DNA from: Ascochyta rabiei
Taxonomy: Eukaryota > Ascomycota > Dothideomycetes > Pleosporales > Didymellaceae
Reading direction: 5' to 3'
Assembly: GCF_004011695.2 (NCBI RefSeq)
Contig: NC_082424.1
Coordinates: 372,001-436,000, forward strand
Length of the DNA: 64,000 nt
The notes beneath the pieces are model-generated. The model was not told the origin of the DNA. It made no database searches and saw nothing but the letters and a program-made list of their open reading frames with translations. Below are positions 1-12,600 of the stretch, piece by piece (the stretch's first letter is position 1; every line of letters starts with the position of its first letter). A program made the position numbers and the translations under genes.

Positions 1-1146
1 CTGTTCTGGGTTAAGGGGGACTATTCCAGCGCCTTAGAAGCCTTCTTAGATATTGCTAGAAGTAAATGTCTCCTTATAGGCGTCTATAAAGCATAGTAGG
101 AACTTAGTTTTAGTAATATAAGTAATATAGTTATATATAAGATTCTTAGCTTAGCGCCTATATACCTTCTTTAGAGGGGCAAAACAACCTATATCTAGTA
201 GTTGTAAGAGGTAAGATAAGTGTAGAGGCATACACAGTATAACAATCTTTGCTTCCTTACAGTATTGTTAGAAGTTAAGGGAGTTGTGGCTCTTGTGGCT
301 GTTAATAAGGAGCAGCTGGTGCACTCCTTAGGTGCGCGTCTTTGTATAGGCATTAAAGTGCTTTAACTAGTCTAGACTAAGCTTGTTAGTAGTCTATCTG
401 TTCTTAGAGACTCTAATAACCCAGTTATAGGGCAGATTGTCCTCTTTGTACCAGGCAGAGAGGTGGTTGCGGCCTTTAAAGATAATAAAGGGTAGAATAG
501 CCTACCCTGTGCCATTAATGCCCTGTATAACCATTGTCCACTCTTAATTGCCCTGCTGCACTACCTTTAGCTGTCCTTAACGCTCTAAGCCTATAACAAC
601 TGCTCCTGTTAATATCTGGCCTATTATAAAGCCTGTTATATTAAAGTTGTACGTGTTATTGTCCTAGATACTATACTTAGCTTTAACATTCGCTACAAGC
701 CTAAACTAGCCCCTAATAATCTCTAGATCCTTACAGAGGGCTCTCTTGTAGTTGTACTTGCGATTAAACCTTACTTTAAGGTCAGGGCGGCGCTTAACAA
801 ACGTGTTAGGCCAGTTTATGCCAACATGGCCTATATTATGCTTAGCACGCAAAGAATTAGCTATATTAGCTACAGCAGCTAGCTAAGAGGCAAATCCTTG
901 TGCATCTAGCTCAAGGATGTACTTAGCAATCACGTCCTCCTTAGTCTGGTCTATAATCTGTTAAACTGGCGTATAATTAGCTTGTATAGGTCGTCCTGTG
1001 TATTAAGCGTGTAGTGTGCTGTAAGGCGCGTTATATATAGCTGCAGCGCGTTACAGGGTAAGCGTTGCGTCTTGTTTAATTGCCTGGAGCGCAAGCTGTA
1101 TCGCAGCTTCTCTTAAGGGCGTAGATTGATGTTGTTGTTGAGGCAT
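1..1146 (-). pseudogene. Fot1/pogo transposase, N-terminal part, broken
   Basis: The likely start codon is at 1144-1146. It opens a frame beginning MPQQQHQSTPLREAAIQLAL, resembling the N-terminus of fungal Fot1 transposases, which start with a short helical segment before the helix-turn-helix CENP-B-like DNA-binding region. A stop follows about 30 codons later (near 1051) and more stops break every frame towards position 1. No intact helix-turn-helix or DDE domain can be read, so the protein is dead in this copy. The rest of the gene lies beyond the left edge. Confidence 0.7.
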
Positions 1147-1227
1147 TGCGTGGTAAGGTGGAGGTTTGGTGTGGTCTTGGCAGAGTGATCCGCTCACCTG
1201 TTTGATCCGCTCACCCGTGGAGTACGT
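1..1227 (-). mobile_element. Fot1/pogo-type DNA transposon, decayed, cut by window edge
   Basis: This is the 5' part (minus strand) of a Tc1/mariner-superfamily element of the Fot1/pogo group. Its outer end reads ACGTACTCCAC on the minus strand from 1227 inward, followed by a TA at 1228-1229 that would be the target duplication. Much of the body aligns by eye with the complete pogo element at 39362-41223 (for example around 290-420 here and 40270-40400 there). The inner parts of the two ends also share CCAAGACCACACCAAAC. The two elements differ in their subterminal repeats, so they are related families and not recent copies. The body is AT-biased with many TA steps, as expected after repeat-induced point mutation. 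Confidence 0.85.
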
Positions 1228-2016
1228 TATAGTTATTAAGTTACAACGCATTAAAGTATGGTGTAGTTGTGATAATTCGGTCGTTGCGCGACTCTGGTTG
1301 TTGCGCGCACGGACACGGTACTGGCTGATGCGGTAACGTTACGTAGTAGCAGTCTTTCTTACCCGAATAGTTATATATGCCGTCAGGCAACAGTACTGAT
1401 GTTCAAGGCCTCCCATGTTTATCTCATCTTCAGGCGCTCTGCAGGGTTCCGCTAACACTGCGCCCCCCGATCAACCAGGTTGATTTAATTGGCTCTAAGT
1501 GCACTGACACGTACTTAGCTGCGAGAACCTGCAAGACTCCACTATAGTTCTAGCGTAGAGATCAGCGGAGCATCTGATCTATGAAACAGTTCAGCAGCTG
1601 CATCTGAGTTCTTGGCGCAGGAGAGTCGCGCCGGCTCATGAAGTCGATTAGACAACGCCCATATTTTGACACTCAAATGAAGTAGCCCTATACTTGAAAA
1701 ATATGGTCCGGTCAATTCCGGACTATTTGATGCTCAAGGGATGCAGGGGGCCTTAAAGCTGAGCTTAGCAGCGCAAGGTTGACTTACAGTAGCCGCCTGC
1801 CATAGACCTCCTGCAACGACAGGCTAAATAAGTCTTCTTTCGAAGAAGAAACCCTCCGTATAAGAATAACCCATAAAGTCGACGGCATATTGTGAGTGAG
1901 GAGTAGCGGTAGAAAGATAATTAAGTATGTTTACGTTGAATCACACATGTGGTTAGACCAACGACGCTAAAGAAGGCTCCACCTGCCAGAACCCTCCATC
2001 CACCATTGCTTTCATC
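1228..2016. other. Intergenic, no gene seen
   Basis: About 790 bp between the decayed transposon and the HET-domain gene. It has more balanced base composition than the transposon. I see no open frame of note and no repeat. The right part should carry the promoter and leader of the HET gene; no specific site can be defended. Confidence 0.5.
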
Positions 2017-4478
2017 ATGTTTTGCAACAAATGCCAGCTTTTCTGGAGCGGCGCCCTCGCTCAAGCGCAAGTGCCTGAACTCATCACGACTTGTGGAGAT
2101 GTCCAGTGGTCGAAATATGAAGTCGTTCTCCATTCGAATCTGAGAGAGCTAAAACTTGCTTCAGCCTCACGGTGCATCTTGTGTCGCATCGTCCATCACA
2201 CACCAACTGTGTACGAGCACAATCAATTGCTTCAAGATGACACCGAATTACTCGACGTTGTACTCGACATTGATCCCACTAAGGGCCCCCATCCAGTGCT
2301 CTCGGTAACCTTCCGCGAAACCTTGGGCCAGAGCATCAGGGTGCCCAGGCGTATTATAGCTGCTTGTGGTGGCTTGTTAGCTGATGGTGTGTTCATGCAC
2401 TGAAGAAGAGAACAGGCTGATGTTTAGTAGAGAATTCTGTCGTTACTCTACACCGCAGCGTCGAGTTGACGAATAACAGCACTGGCTCGGACGGTGCGCT
2501 CCATTTAGCGTCTTCCTGGGTCGAGAATTGCATCCTGAACCATCCAAGCTGCAGGGCTTCGGCAACACAAAATAATCTCAGCTTCGTTCCAACCCGACTA
2601 CTTGACACAAGCAACGATGAAGTGCGTCTTGTTGAGACTAAAGCGGTCTCTTTAAGTGCCATGGACCAAGGATATGTTGCCTTGAGTCACTGCTGGGGTA
2701 AAGTCCACATCATCCGTACGCTGAAGGAGAACTACAGCCAACACTTATCCCACATCGACTTTGGAGACCTTTCCCAGACGTTCCAGGATGCAGTGCATGC
2801 AACACGCAAGCTCGGCTTCCGATACATCTGGATTGATTCGCTATGCATTGTGCAGGATGACAAGGACGACTGGACAGCGGAAGCTGCGACTATGTGTGAT
2901 GTTTACCAATATGCCATCTTAACAATCGCTGCTGCACATGCAGAGGGTGGCGACGTGGGGTGTTTCAAGGAGCGGGATGGGCTGTTACAGATGCCATTCA
3001 TTGTTGATATTCCAAGCGCAAGTGTCTCAACAAAGCCTGCTCACGTGGTCTTCACGTCTTACGGCCGCAGTGAAGGCCTTGGTGGCCCAGAACCGCCTCT
3101 CTACGGAAGAGCCTGGGTCTTGCAAGAGCAGCTTCTGTCTCCTAGGATGTTGGTTTTTGACGGATCTCAGCTTCGTTGGGAATGTCTCACTACTCACGCC
3201 TCGGAACGCTCTCATTCGGGCGGTATGTCAAGACATGCAGGACATCAGAAAGCAATCCGAAAAGCTATCATGAGCAAGGAGAACTTTTTCAGCAATACAG
3301 ATTTTCCTGATCGTGAGTTCGGCGCGCGTTCGCAGCATCTGTATTGGTGCTCTGCTGTTATGGACTATACACATCGAGGCATGACACAACCCAAGGATCG
3401 CCTGGTCGCCTTGGCCGGGATAGCACAAGCATTAGAGCGACAAACTGAGAGCGATTACTTTGCGGGCTTATTCTCTCGTTTTCTCTGGGCTGGTATGTTG
3501 TGGAGCATTCCTCATACACGAGAGTACAACTCTACAACTCAGGACGCTTTCAGTCTGGAAGACAACAAACGCATCCGCCATACCAGCCCGATCGCCCCCA
3601 GCTGGTCCTGGGCATCAGTCACTGCGCCTGTCGTATACGCAAGTCCCACCCTCACAACTCTTGACCCTATCTGCACTATTATCAGCGCCCACACAACAGG
3701 CGACGCAGCCTTTCAGACTGGTCGCATCGAGATCCGCGGTCATGTACGCAAAGGCTACATAAATGCCGTGTATCCTTTCGCGCTACAAGAGGCAGCCACC
3801 AGGCACCGCTCGCATATGATGATGCAGAAACCCGAGGGACAAAAAGACTTTGTCAACTTCAAGGGTCGAGCCTTTCCACCAAACAGCTACTTCCTCTTCT
3901 CCAAAGAACAGCCCAAGATGCCAAGAGTGTGGGGTAGTGACCTGCGCCCTACCTCGTACCTCACCAGGTCTGGGAACTGGCGGCTCGTCCATGGAACATT
4001 TCGTCCTGACGAAATCATCTCCGCAAGACAGGAAATCACGTTCCTTGCAATCGCACAACAGCACGCTGGTCAAAATCCTCCTTCACTGCTACACACACAC
4101 AAGCCAGACGATCCATTAGAGACGTACACTGTTGCAATAGTCCCTACAGGCGAGTACGGAGATAACACTAACAAATACAGACGTGTCGGGTATGCAGTAT
4201 GGAGGGACTGTGCGTGGTATGGGTATAACTGTGAGCAAACGAAGCAATCTGATTCGGGTGTGGAGAGGCCGGGAAGATGGACAAGAGAGAACGGATGGGA
4301 GGTTGACCGAGGCTTCTTCAAAACCTTGAGTTGGTGGATGAAGTGGGATGATCTGGAACTTTACAAGAGAGCGAATGGGGGCAGACACGTGCATGACTTC
4401 GAGTCGGATGCGCTGCCAGGGTTGAAACAGTACCACAAGGACGTGGGTATCGAAGAGAAGACGATAGTAATCGTGTAG
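2017..4478 (+). CDS. HET-domain protein (heterokaryon incompatibility type)
   Basis: Likely join 2017..2386 and 2428..4478, giving about 806 residues. The second part carries the HET domain hallmarks in order: GYVALSHCWG, then FRYIWIDSLCIVQDDKDDW, then MCDVYQYAILTIAAAHA, roughly residues 200-300. The C-terminal half is the long, variable region usual for the family. The N-terminal exon starts MFCNKCQLFW and contains CILCRI, a cysteine-pair pattern common at the start of HET proteins. The 41-bp intron is inferred: donor GTGTGT at 2387, CTGAT branch-like site and acceptor TAG at 2427 restore the frame. If that intron is wrong, the gene is split by a stop at 2401-2403. HET proteins can mediate non-self recognition and cell death between strains; nothing here shows that this one does. 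It sits beside a transposon relic. Confidence 0.85.
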
Positions 4479-4624
4479 TACTTCTGTCTCGTTGGAGTGA
4501 GTTTGCATCCTCAAAAGTAGTTGTAAAAAGCTCATTCGGGTAACTAAGGCTAGACATTATTGTTTGAAGCACCCAATCTAGCAAATACTGGTGCCAGAGC
4601 TTCAGGAATATACATCGATGTGTA

Positions 4625-6706
4625 TTACGATTGCACGCCAACAGAGCTCCTCCTACGCTCACGCTCTTGCGTGCTCGCGATGCTCCTCCTCCTTGTACCC
4701 TCCACATCTCCTCCCCAGTATCTAGCAATTTCGATGTCCAATTCCCTCCCTTCAAGTTTCGGCATCTTGTTCGCCATCTTGACCGGACTGATGCCCTCGG
4801 CATTCGCCGCAGCGAAGATGACGTCCAACTCCTCCAGGCTCCGTCCTTTCGGCTCTGGGAAGAAAAAGTAAACTACTGGGATCAGCGCGGCATTGAAGAC
4901 TGCAAACATCGTGTACGTATTGTACTGCAAGTTTTCAAAGGCAGGCGGCGTGATCATAACGATGAGGAAGTTGCTCAACCAGTTACTGCAAGTAGACAAG
5001 GCGTTGGCTTGGATCCTGATCCTCAGGTTTGTAATCTCGGCAGGATACAGCCATGTCATGCCCAGCCATCCGATGGCGAAGAAGGTGTTGAAACCGAACA
5101 AGAACACTGTGGCGAGTACGCCGTAGAGCGTATTCAGTCTCGGAGCACCAAGCTCGTCGACCGCGGCGGTAGAGGATGAACCAGCAAGGATGATCATGCT
5201 GCTCATCTGCCCAAAAGCGCCGAAGAGCATTAGCTTGCGTCGCCCGATACGTTCGATCAATGGGATGGCGATCAGGCCTGCCAAGAAGTATTCAGTGCCG
5301 TTGCAGGCGGCGAGGAGGCGCGACATGTCCGGGCCGAAGCCGAGTGAGTTCTCGAAGACGAAGGTGGCGTAGTACGTCTGTTCATGTCAGTACGAAGTGC
5401 GAGATATGAAGGAATACAGTGACGTACAATGAGGTTGATACCGCAGATTTGCTGGAAGAATTGCGCTGCGATACCCAAGAGTGTGCGGCGCAGATTCTGT
5501 GATGGACCGTTGGTAAGAAGTTCGCGCATCTTGAAAGTTCCAAGGGAGCTTTGGGCTGCGAGGGCTTCTTTGATGTTAGTGAGCTCGATGTTGACAACTT
5601 CAGAGTCGACGTCGGCATCGGCCAAGCGTGCGAGGAGGCCTTTGGCTTCTTCCTCGCGGCCGCGCATGAGTAGCCAGCGTGGGCTATCTGGAAGGTACAG
5701 GAGCATGTACCTATCAGAGCATCAGTATCAGTTGGTCACCTTAGATGCCCTGGGAAGCTCACATCACGACGACAGTGAAGAACGATTGGAACGCGACCGG
5801 AAACCTCCAGCGAACCGAGCTGTAGCTCATACCTGCAGGAAGGAAGTAGAAGCCATAGCCGACCCAGTACGAGATCATGACTCCAGCCACGATGATAGCA
5901 CCTGAGGTTATGATGAGTCTCCCACGCTTTTCTGGATTTGCGCATTCGGATTGCCACGTCGGAATAGCTGCGATGATTAGCATGGGTGGGTAAGACAGAA
6001 TGGGAAAGCGATGCTTACTGGAGGTCACCATGCCGTTTCCAATACCACCCACAACTCGGCCGACAACCAAGATTGCATAAGCGCCGATATCTCCTCCATT
6101 GGAACCACCTGCTGCAACCTGGAAGATTGTACCAACGATCATGATGAAACTGCCCCAGAATGTGGAGGACTTGCGACCCCAGACTTCTCCGTAGAAGAGG
6201 ATAAGTACTGCGCCAAGAAAGCAACCGATTTGGTACACAGCGACAGCCGCAGCTTGGGTGTTTGCATCACCCGTGCACATCTGTTCGTTTCTGATGGTGT
6301 TGTCTGGCGCGTCAAGCCAGCAAATGCCGTTTGCACGAGACAGGGGCGTCATGAGCGGAAAGTGTCGCTGAAAGTCATCGAGTGTAAGAAGGCTCGACAT
6401 GACCCCTTGATCATAGCCAAACATCAAAAATGCCAGGCAAGAGGCCCATGCAATGGTGTTATTGAGAGCCTTGCCGCGCAGCTGGCCATGTCTGGGTACG
6501 TCCCACTCTGGGAGGTTGCCGAGTCTTTGGAATTTACCCAACATGCCACCCTTGCGATTAGCAGACTTCTCTTGCACGATGTGCTGCTCATGGTATGCTG
6601 CTGTAGAGTTGTAAAGGGCGTCGTTGCGTAAGACCAGGGTATTTTCATGGCGTTCATCTTGGAGTTTGTCGGACTTTTCCGACGTCTGTGATGTAGTCGA
6701 GGCCAT
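4625..6706 (-). CDS. MFS sugar transporter
   Basis: Four exons are inferred on the minus strand: 6706..6019, 5967..5763, 5710..5428 and 5377..4625, about 642 residues. The protein has a hydrophilic N-terminus, then the 12-helix major facilitator pattern of the sugar porter family. Marks include FMFGYDQGVMSSLL in helix 1, GEVWGRKSS in the helix 2-3 loop, PDSPRWLLMRGREEEA at the start of the central loop, GIAAQFFQQICGINLI in helix 7, LIERIGRRKLMLFG in the helix 8-9 loop, and PEPKGRSLEELDVIF after helix 12. The start chosen is the ATG at 6706; an upstream in-frame ATG at 6784 would add 26 residues. The first intron is 51 bp without a stop, so it can be mistaken for coding sequence. It imports a sugar or related polyol at the plasma membrane; the substrate cannot be told. 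Confidence 0.93.
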
Positions 6707-7829
6707 CGTCGCGTGGTAAGATGCGATTGTAAGACCTTGGGCTGCGCGTAAGACACTGTGTATAGACTCAGTTGTCAGCGCCATCTTATAGTCTCGGTCG
6801 TGGCTCCGGCAACTTGAACGAAAGCGACGATGATGTCGGATGTGGTCCGCTACCAGCCAAGAGATGTCGCACTATACTCTTGTCCTTGAGACAGGATTCT
6901 TAGCTCAATCAAAGGTTTCCACCCCCAAGAGATGAGGACGTCGCGTGTCCGGAGTGCCATTTCGGGTAAACCGGCGCGGCTGTGGAGTAACAAAGCTGGA
7001 GAATGCTCACTATGTAAGAGGTCAATCTGGCTCTAGTATCCCTGTACCTAGGTGGAGCCGGCCTTGATGTGTGTGCTCTTGTCACAACTGCACAACCTGT
7101 AGGAGGGAGTTATTGCAATCCAGTAAGAGTCAACACTAAGTGCATGCCCTTCTGCGTGAACTACGAGCTACGAGATCTCTTCACTTTCTCCAAAACTGAC
7201 AGTACGTAGAGCCGTTCTCGTGTAATAATCATAATCACTGCAGGAGAACCGCCGCTGACGCCCGCCGGTCAAGACTCGCTGCGCTTAGGGCCATCCAACT
7301 CTGGGCCCTGAGGCTGCACTGTCTTGGAGGCTGCCGTGCGTCGATACAAGATTGGTGTCGAAGGAGTACAGCCAAGAGAAATGACGAACGCCGTAGGAAT
7401 CCGCTCTGCTTGGCAGCCAGCGCGCGCTCTTGACGATGCGTGCCAATGCCGAGTCCCGAAAACAGGAGCTGCATGAAAGATGGGGGAAAAGCAAAAGAGA
7501 GGATAAGAAGATCTATGCTGAATTCGACACACAAGGGAGGCCAGGACGGAGCTGCGCTCATGTGAGATGTCAATGTTGTGGATTGGAGGGCTCTTGCCCG
7601 GTATCTGCCGAATCCATCTATAACGCCAGGCCATGCTGAATATGGTACAGTGTACATAAATTATTTGTACATATCTTTCACTCCATGATGTATCGTCTTG
7701 CGTGTATTGCGTCGCCGACTCTCACGCTTTGCGCGTGCAGCTTCCTCCTCGCCTGCTGTATATCGCGTTCGATTCCCCTTTGCCTCCCTGTCGCTATACC
7801 ACGATAAGTTGTGCTGTTGTAAAACCGTT
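6707..7829. other. Intergenic, no gene seen
   Basis: About 1.1 kb between the start of the sugar transporter and the 3' end of bL33m. Open frames of 60-140 codons occur around 7235-7657 but have no family resemblance and no splice partners. The left half should hold the transporter promoter. Confidence 0.5.
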
Positions 7830-8315
7830 CTATTTCTTTCCACGTTTCGCCTCAAGGAAGAGAACTTGTTTTCGCACTGCCGTCCTGTCAGCCCATGTCC
7901 TTATATTCCAACGCATCTGGATGCCGCCAAGCAGTCATGCTCTTCATTTGCGCGTTTGCGTCTTTTATGCGGCTATATGTTGTAGCAATGAACAAGCGCA
8001 ACATAGTCTCGCCTCCATGTACAGCTTTGTAGGGTTGGCGTACCAATGGGATCGTATTTGAGCATGCTCAGCGGTTGATGCGCACGTGGTCGTTGCATTG
8101 TTCGGTAGTAGCCCGTCATGGCCATCGAGATGAGACGTACCATGATGGTACGGGACTTCGCTGTAGGAGCATGTCGTCAGTGAGGTGTTCTATGGTGTTG
8201 CGTTGTTGGAAAGCAAGCATATGTGCGGCCACGTTTCCGTGCATCTCTCGTTTTTATTGCTTGCTGAGATGAGTTATGTATCCGCAGGAAGTGCCCCCTT
8301 ACCTTTCTTGGCCAT
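7830..8315 (-). CDS. Mitochondrial large-subunit ribosomal protein bL33m, three small exons
   Basis: This gene is easy to miss because no exon is longer than 117 bp. The minus-strand join is 8315..8303, 8160..8044 and 7876..7830. It encodes 58 residues: [19 protein letters not shown] at the start, [18 protein letters not shown] in the middle, and [20 protein letters not shown] near the end. This is the bacterial L33 fold in its fungal mitochondrial form (yeast Mrpl39), with the usual short length. The introns are 142 and 167 bp, with donors GTAAGG and GTACGC and acceptors CAG and CAG; both junctions keep the frame. It works in the large subunit of the mitochondrial ribosome. Confidence 0.9.
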
Positions 8316-9655
8316 GGCGACGAGCAGCGGTTTGTGTTACTGGCGATGGCAGTCGTGCTGTTGAATCGTGAGGTTTCCGCATCTCAGGGCGTGGCGGCAG
8401 ATCTTCGGCAGCAGCCCTTGACCAATCAAGCGTCGTTGAGGAGATGCACTTCCGCATCGTTAACCGCATCACCACCGTCATCCTTTCTGCATCGCCTTGA
8501 GCGTTTGCATCTGTTGGCTGGCGTGTTTGAGTTCCATCTATCGTTCATTGTGTTTTTGGAAGCGCTGCAGCATGAGCCAATGAAGATCACGAGGACCAAG
8601 TATGTCTTGGTATCGATATTAGAGACTCGCATATCGCTACAGACCTCCAGTCCCTTCCCACGATGCCCTCTATCTGTATATTACACAGCTGTATTGGCTT
8701 AGCCGTCTAACACTCAAAGAAACTAAATGAAAACCACCTTAGCGCGGCAACGCTGCCAGAGCGACCAAGGCAAAACAGGTGCTATGAGCCATAGCCTTGG
8801 CAAACTTCTATGGGCTTGTAAGACAACAGGTCATTCTGTTGATGGAATACTAGGTACCTTGGAGTGTTTCGATGTCGCGAATATGCTAGAACGGCCCCGA
8901 CATCATCAATCTCAACAGCAATAAACACACGCAGATCAAGCTATGCTCATGGGTACTGCAGGGCAGGTCTACGCAACGGCAAGAGCGGTTGCAGTGCCAC
9001 CCAAACTCTTGTGGTTTTGGCCGTGAAGACAGTCGGTTTCCAGCAAGAACCTGGCGACGACAATCTTTAAGTAGCGGCAAGGCAACACACGCTTTTGATG
9101 CTTATCAGCATTCGCAACACGACCTGAAGCCTTGGAGCTTATTCATGGTAGGTTGCATCTACTTCACATTCGTTCAAAGGGGTATTTGAGCCGGTAGTAA
9201 GCAGCTGTGTGTTGATGTTTGCGCATGAGCGCGCGTATTAGTACCTGCTGGTACTTACTTGACCGAAACGACACGAAAAGTCAGTGTAAAGGCTACCTTG
9301 AGAAGTATCATTTCTAATATCCTTAAATATAAATCGTCGTGTACATATATATACCGAATGCGCATGTCGCTGATAAATCGTTAACATCACCACTGGTGGT
9401 GGTAAGGAGCGACCGCTCGAGCACGTGACCCCTACAATCGAACCCACCTACCTATACTTGGGCTTTAATTTCCCTCAACGACTGTCAATGAAAAGTATCT
9501 GAAAACATGTTTCGTAAGGTAGCTTCGTACTTCATGACAAATGCTGACTGTGGACTGTCAGTAAGTGTACCTAACGGCGTTTGTGGAAAAAGGTACTATT
9601 GTTATTCGCGACGTCTAGTACCGTCCTATTCGACTGCTGCGATCTACAGAAGTTC
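8316..9655. other. Intergenic, no gene seen
   Basis: About 1.3 kb upstream of bL33m and downstream of the coiled-coil gene. A stretch at 8460-8590 (minus strand) reads like a charged helix but is interrupted by stops and has no splice context, so I do not call a gene. The right end is probably the 3' untranslated region of the coiled-coil gene. Confidence 0.45.
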
Positions 9656-12600
9656 TTAATGTCGATCGAGCTCCTGTCCGAAACGATCCGCATACTTGTT
9701 GGCTGTTGCAATATCAGTACATACAAGATGATCAATTAAAAGAATCAACATACTCTTACTTCGCGTGTTGCGAGTGGACGAGAGCCGAGGAGCACTAGAC
9801 TGAGAACCGGCATTGGACGACGATCGGTTACTCGAGTGGCGGCCTGTGGCATTAGACGGACTGGGGTTGACATCAGGGTGAGAGGTTGTACTGGTTGGTG
9901 CTGGCGTGAAGGGCGCATCACTTTTCGATATCGGTGAAGGACGATGGCCGATGGGCTGAGCGAAAACGCGGGTTCTCTTGGAGGGAGCACCCTGCTCAAT
10001 GTCGCTGGCAGATTTTCGTTTCTGGCCAGCATCGGCTCCGCTGGGCTGTGTGCCAGCATACACTGAAACAAGCTGGGCGTGATCACGTTTGGGACCTACA
10101 TTGTTCAGACTTCGGTGGGGATGCACATACGCCAGATTTTGAGCAAGATCGTCAGCGTGCACACGCTGTCGCGGTGCGTCGTGCACGGGCAAAGGCGCCA
10201 TACGAGATGCTGTATTCGCTCGAGACTTGGGCCGGTCTTGCGATGTTGACGACGGAGGGTCTGAAGTAATTTCTTGTCCCGAACGTTCCGGTGTACATAT
10301 AGTATTCTTTGGAGATGGCAAGTAACCAGATGAGTCACGCCGTCTTCCAGGATCGGATCGGAGATCCAGAAGCATTTCAGACAAGTCTTCTGAAGGCATC
10401 GTTGACAGGTCTGACCCAGTCTTCTCGCGGTTTTTACCACCACTAACAGAAACCTGTGATTCAATCACTGCGAATTGTGCAGTAGATCCTTGCGCGAGCT
10501 CAATCTCTTGGGTCTCGGGAACCATCTGGGCACCAGCATCCGTCAGCGGCAGATTGTTTTCCTGCTCGTGAAATGTGATTTGAGGCCCGAATCGATTATC
10601 ATACTCTTCTTCAAAGAAGCCCGTTTGGTGCTGCGAGCCTTCGCGACGGTTGTGGAGGAGATTGTATCTATCAATGATAGGCCGACGTTCGTCAGTGTCA
10701 GGCCGCCGGCTACTTGATGGTACCACTGTCACCGAGTTGGTCTGTCGATCGACCTTCTTTCGAGTTTTTCCGGATTGGGGCTGCTGTAATGCGTTCGATG
10801 TTGCATTGTGTGCAAGGGATGGTTGTGAGTTCGGAACGAGGACTTTGATTGCTGTTTTAGCCTTCCACTCGTTGACTTGACGCTGTAGCTCATCAATCTC
10901 TGCATTGGCTTTCTGCTGCTGAACCTCAAGCTCTTTCCGGGTTCGTTCTGATTCAGACCCCAGTTGTTCGAACCTTGCACTGGTCTCTTGCTTATGACAT
11001 TCGAGCTGTTGCTTATGGGCAGCTTCCATAAGTCGCACCTTCGCATGAGAGTCTTTGCGATCATCTTCGGACGCAGCAAGGCGAGATCGTAAGTCTTCGA
11101 TTCGCGTAACACAATCCTGCTTGATCTGTTGTAGTTCCATCGCGTGGTTGCGCTGTGCTTTTTGCAGTTGCTCGTCACTGGCATTTTTAGCATCCTGCAG
11201 GTCGCCAAGTTGTTGCCGCAAGTCGGAACATTTTGTATTCGAGCCAGCCCCAGCATCGATTGACTTGCGCAAACTCGTGCGAACCTCCCTGAGTGTACCG
11301 GTAAGTACCTCTCTGTCTGCTTCAAGAACCCGGAACCTCTCTTCTGTAGAGCGAAGTGAGGCCTGAGTTGTTTCATGCTCTTTCTCCAGGTGATCCCCCT
11401 CCTGGCGGAGTGTGTCAGCTATAGACTTGTAGTGAGAGACATCGATGCTCAGCTGATCGTAATCAGACTGTACAGACTCCAGCATGGCTTTCGAGCTAGT
11501 GAGGTCTTCTTGGAGAGTGTCGTTTGCGCGGTTTCCGGCTTGAAGCTGGGTCTTCATCTGTTGTATCTGTTTCTCATGGCTATTGCAATGGGCCAAGGCT
11601 TGTGATCTGTACTCGAAAAACTCCCGCTCGCGCCCCAGGTATAGGCGTTCAGCCTGCTTGATTGTGTCGTTCGCAAGTAGCAAATCGCTCTTAGTCCGGT
11701 TGCATTCGCCCTGAAGCTGTTCTATTTCAAGCCGTGCCTGCGCTTGATGCTCTTGGAGAGTAGCTTGCAATTCATTCCTTTGCGTCTCCAATTGCACACT
11801 GTGTGACTTGAGGGCCGCCTCTGATTGTGTAAGTAAGTTGACCTGCGCCTCCGTCTGTTGATGAGTCTGTTTCAAGGTATCAAGTTCTGACTTGATCAAC
11901 CCAGTTGCATGAGGAGCCGGATGGCATTCCACTATCGCCTGCCCACGCCGCAAGATTTCTGCTAGTAATCCCTGGACCTGGTCGCGCACGCATTGTCGGA
12001 TGCTTTCTACAAAACGCGGTTCGCTCGCAAAAGTCTCAGCCAGCTGTTCAAATCCTGCATCTGTCCTATTGGGATGTCAGTATGATGTCAAAATGGCAGG
12101 TTTTAGCACTCACCGCTCGTAAATGAAACGCAACATGCCTTCAGCCTTCCGTGCCTCGTCAACAGTCAGAAAGGAAATTGACTTGAGTTTCTGCAGGATA
12201 TGCAAGCAATCCATGACGCCGCTTTGGTTGCGATCCTCGGACGCAAGACAAGCCAATTTCGCATCCATGCTGCTCAGCTTATCAGTGAAGGCAACGGTGC
12301 TTTCGCTCAGCTGACGCTGTATACTCTGAAGAGACGGCACAAGCTGTTTTTCGATTTCGGTGCTCCTGGCCTTCTCGGCCTCGTACGTGCTTGTGAGCTC
12401 GGTGAGGTGCTCCTCAAGATCGGTGATCCTCGATATTGCGGCTTCATGCTGCACATAAGTCTCGTTGAGAGTCTTTGTCATCTTAGTCTGACTTTTTCTG
12501 AACGAGTCGACCGCTTGGTCGAATGCACGTTGCAGGTCAGCCTTTTCTCTCACTGTTTCAGCAATTGTATCTTGCAAAGCCTGGCTGTTTCGTTTTTGAG

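Noticed and set aside
7235..7657. 140-codon minus-strand frame upstream of bL33m
   Set aside because: No domain, unusual composition, overlapping frames of similar length, and no splice partner.
8460..8600. Helix-like minus-strand stretch (QRFQKHNER, MELKHASQQMQTLKAMQK)
   Set aside because: It is interrupted by stops with no donor or acceptor to remove them, and lies in the presumed upstream region of bL33m.
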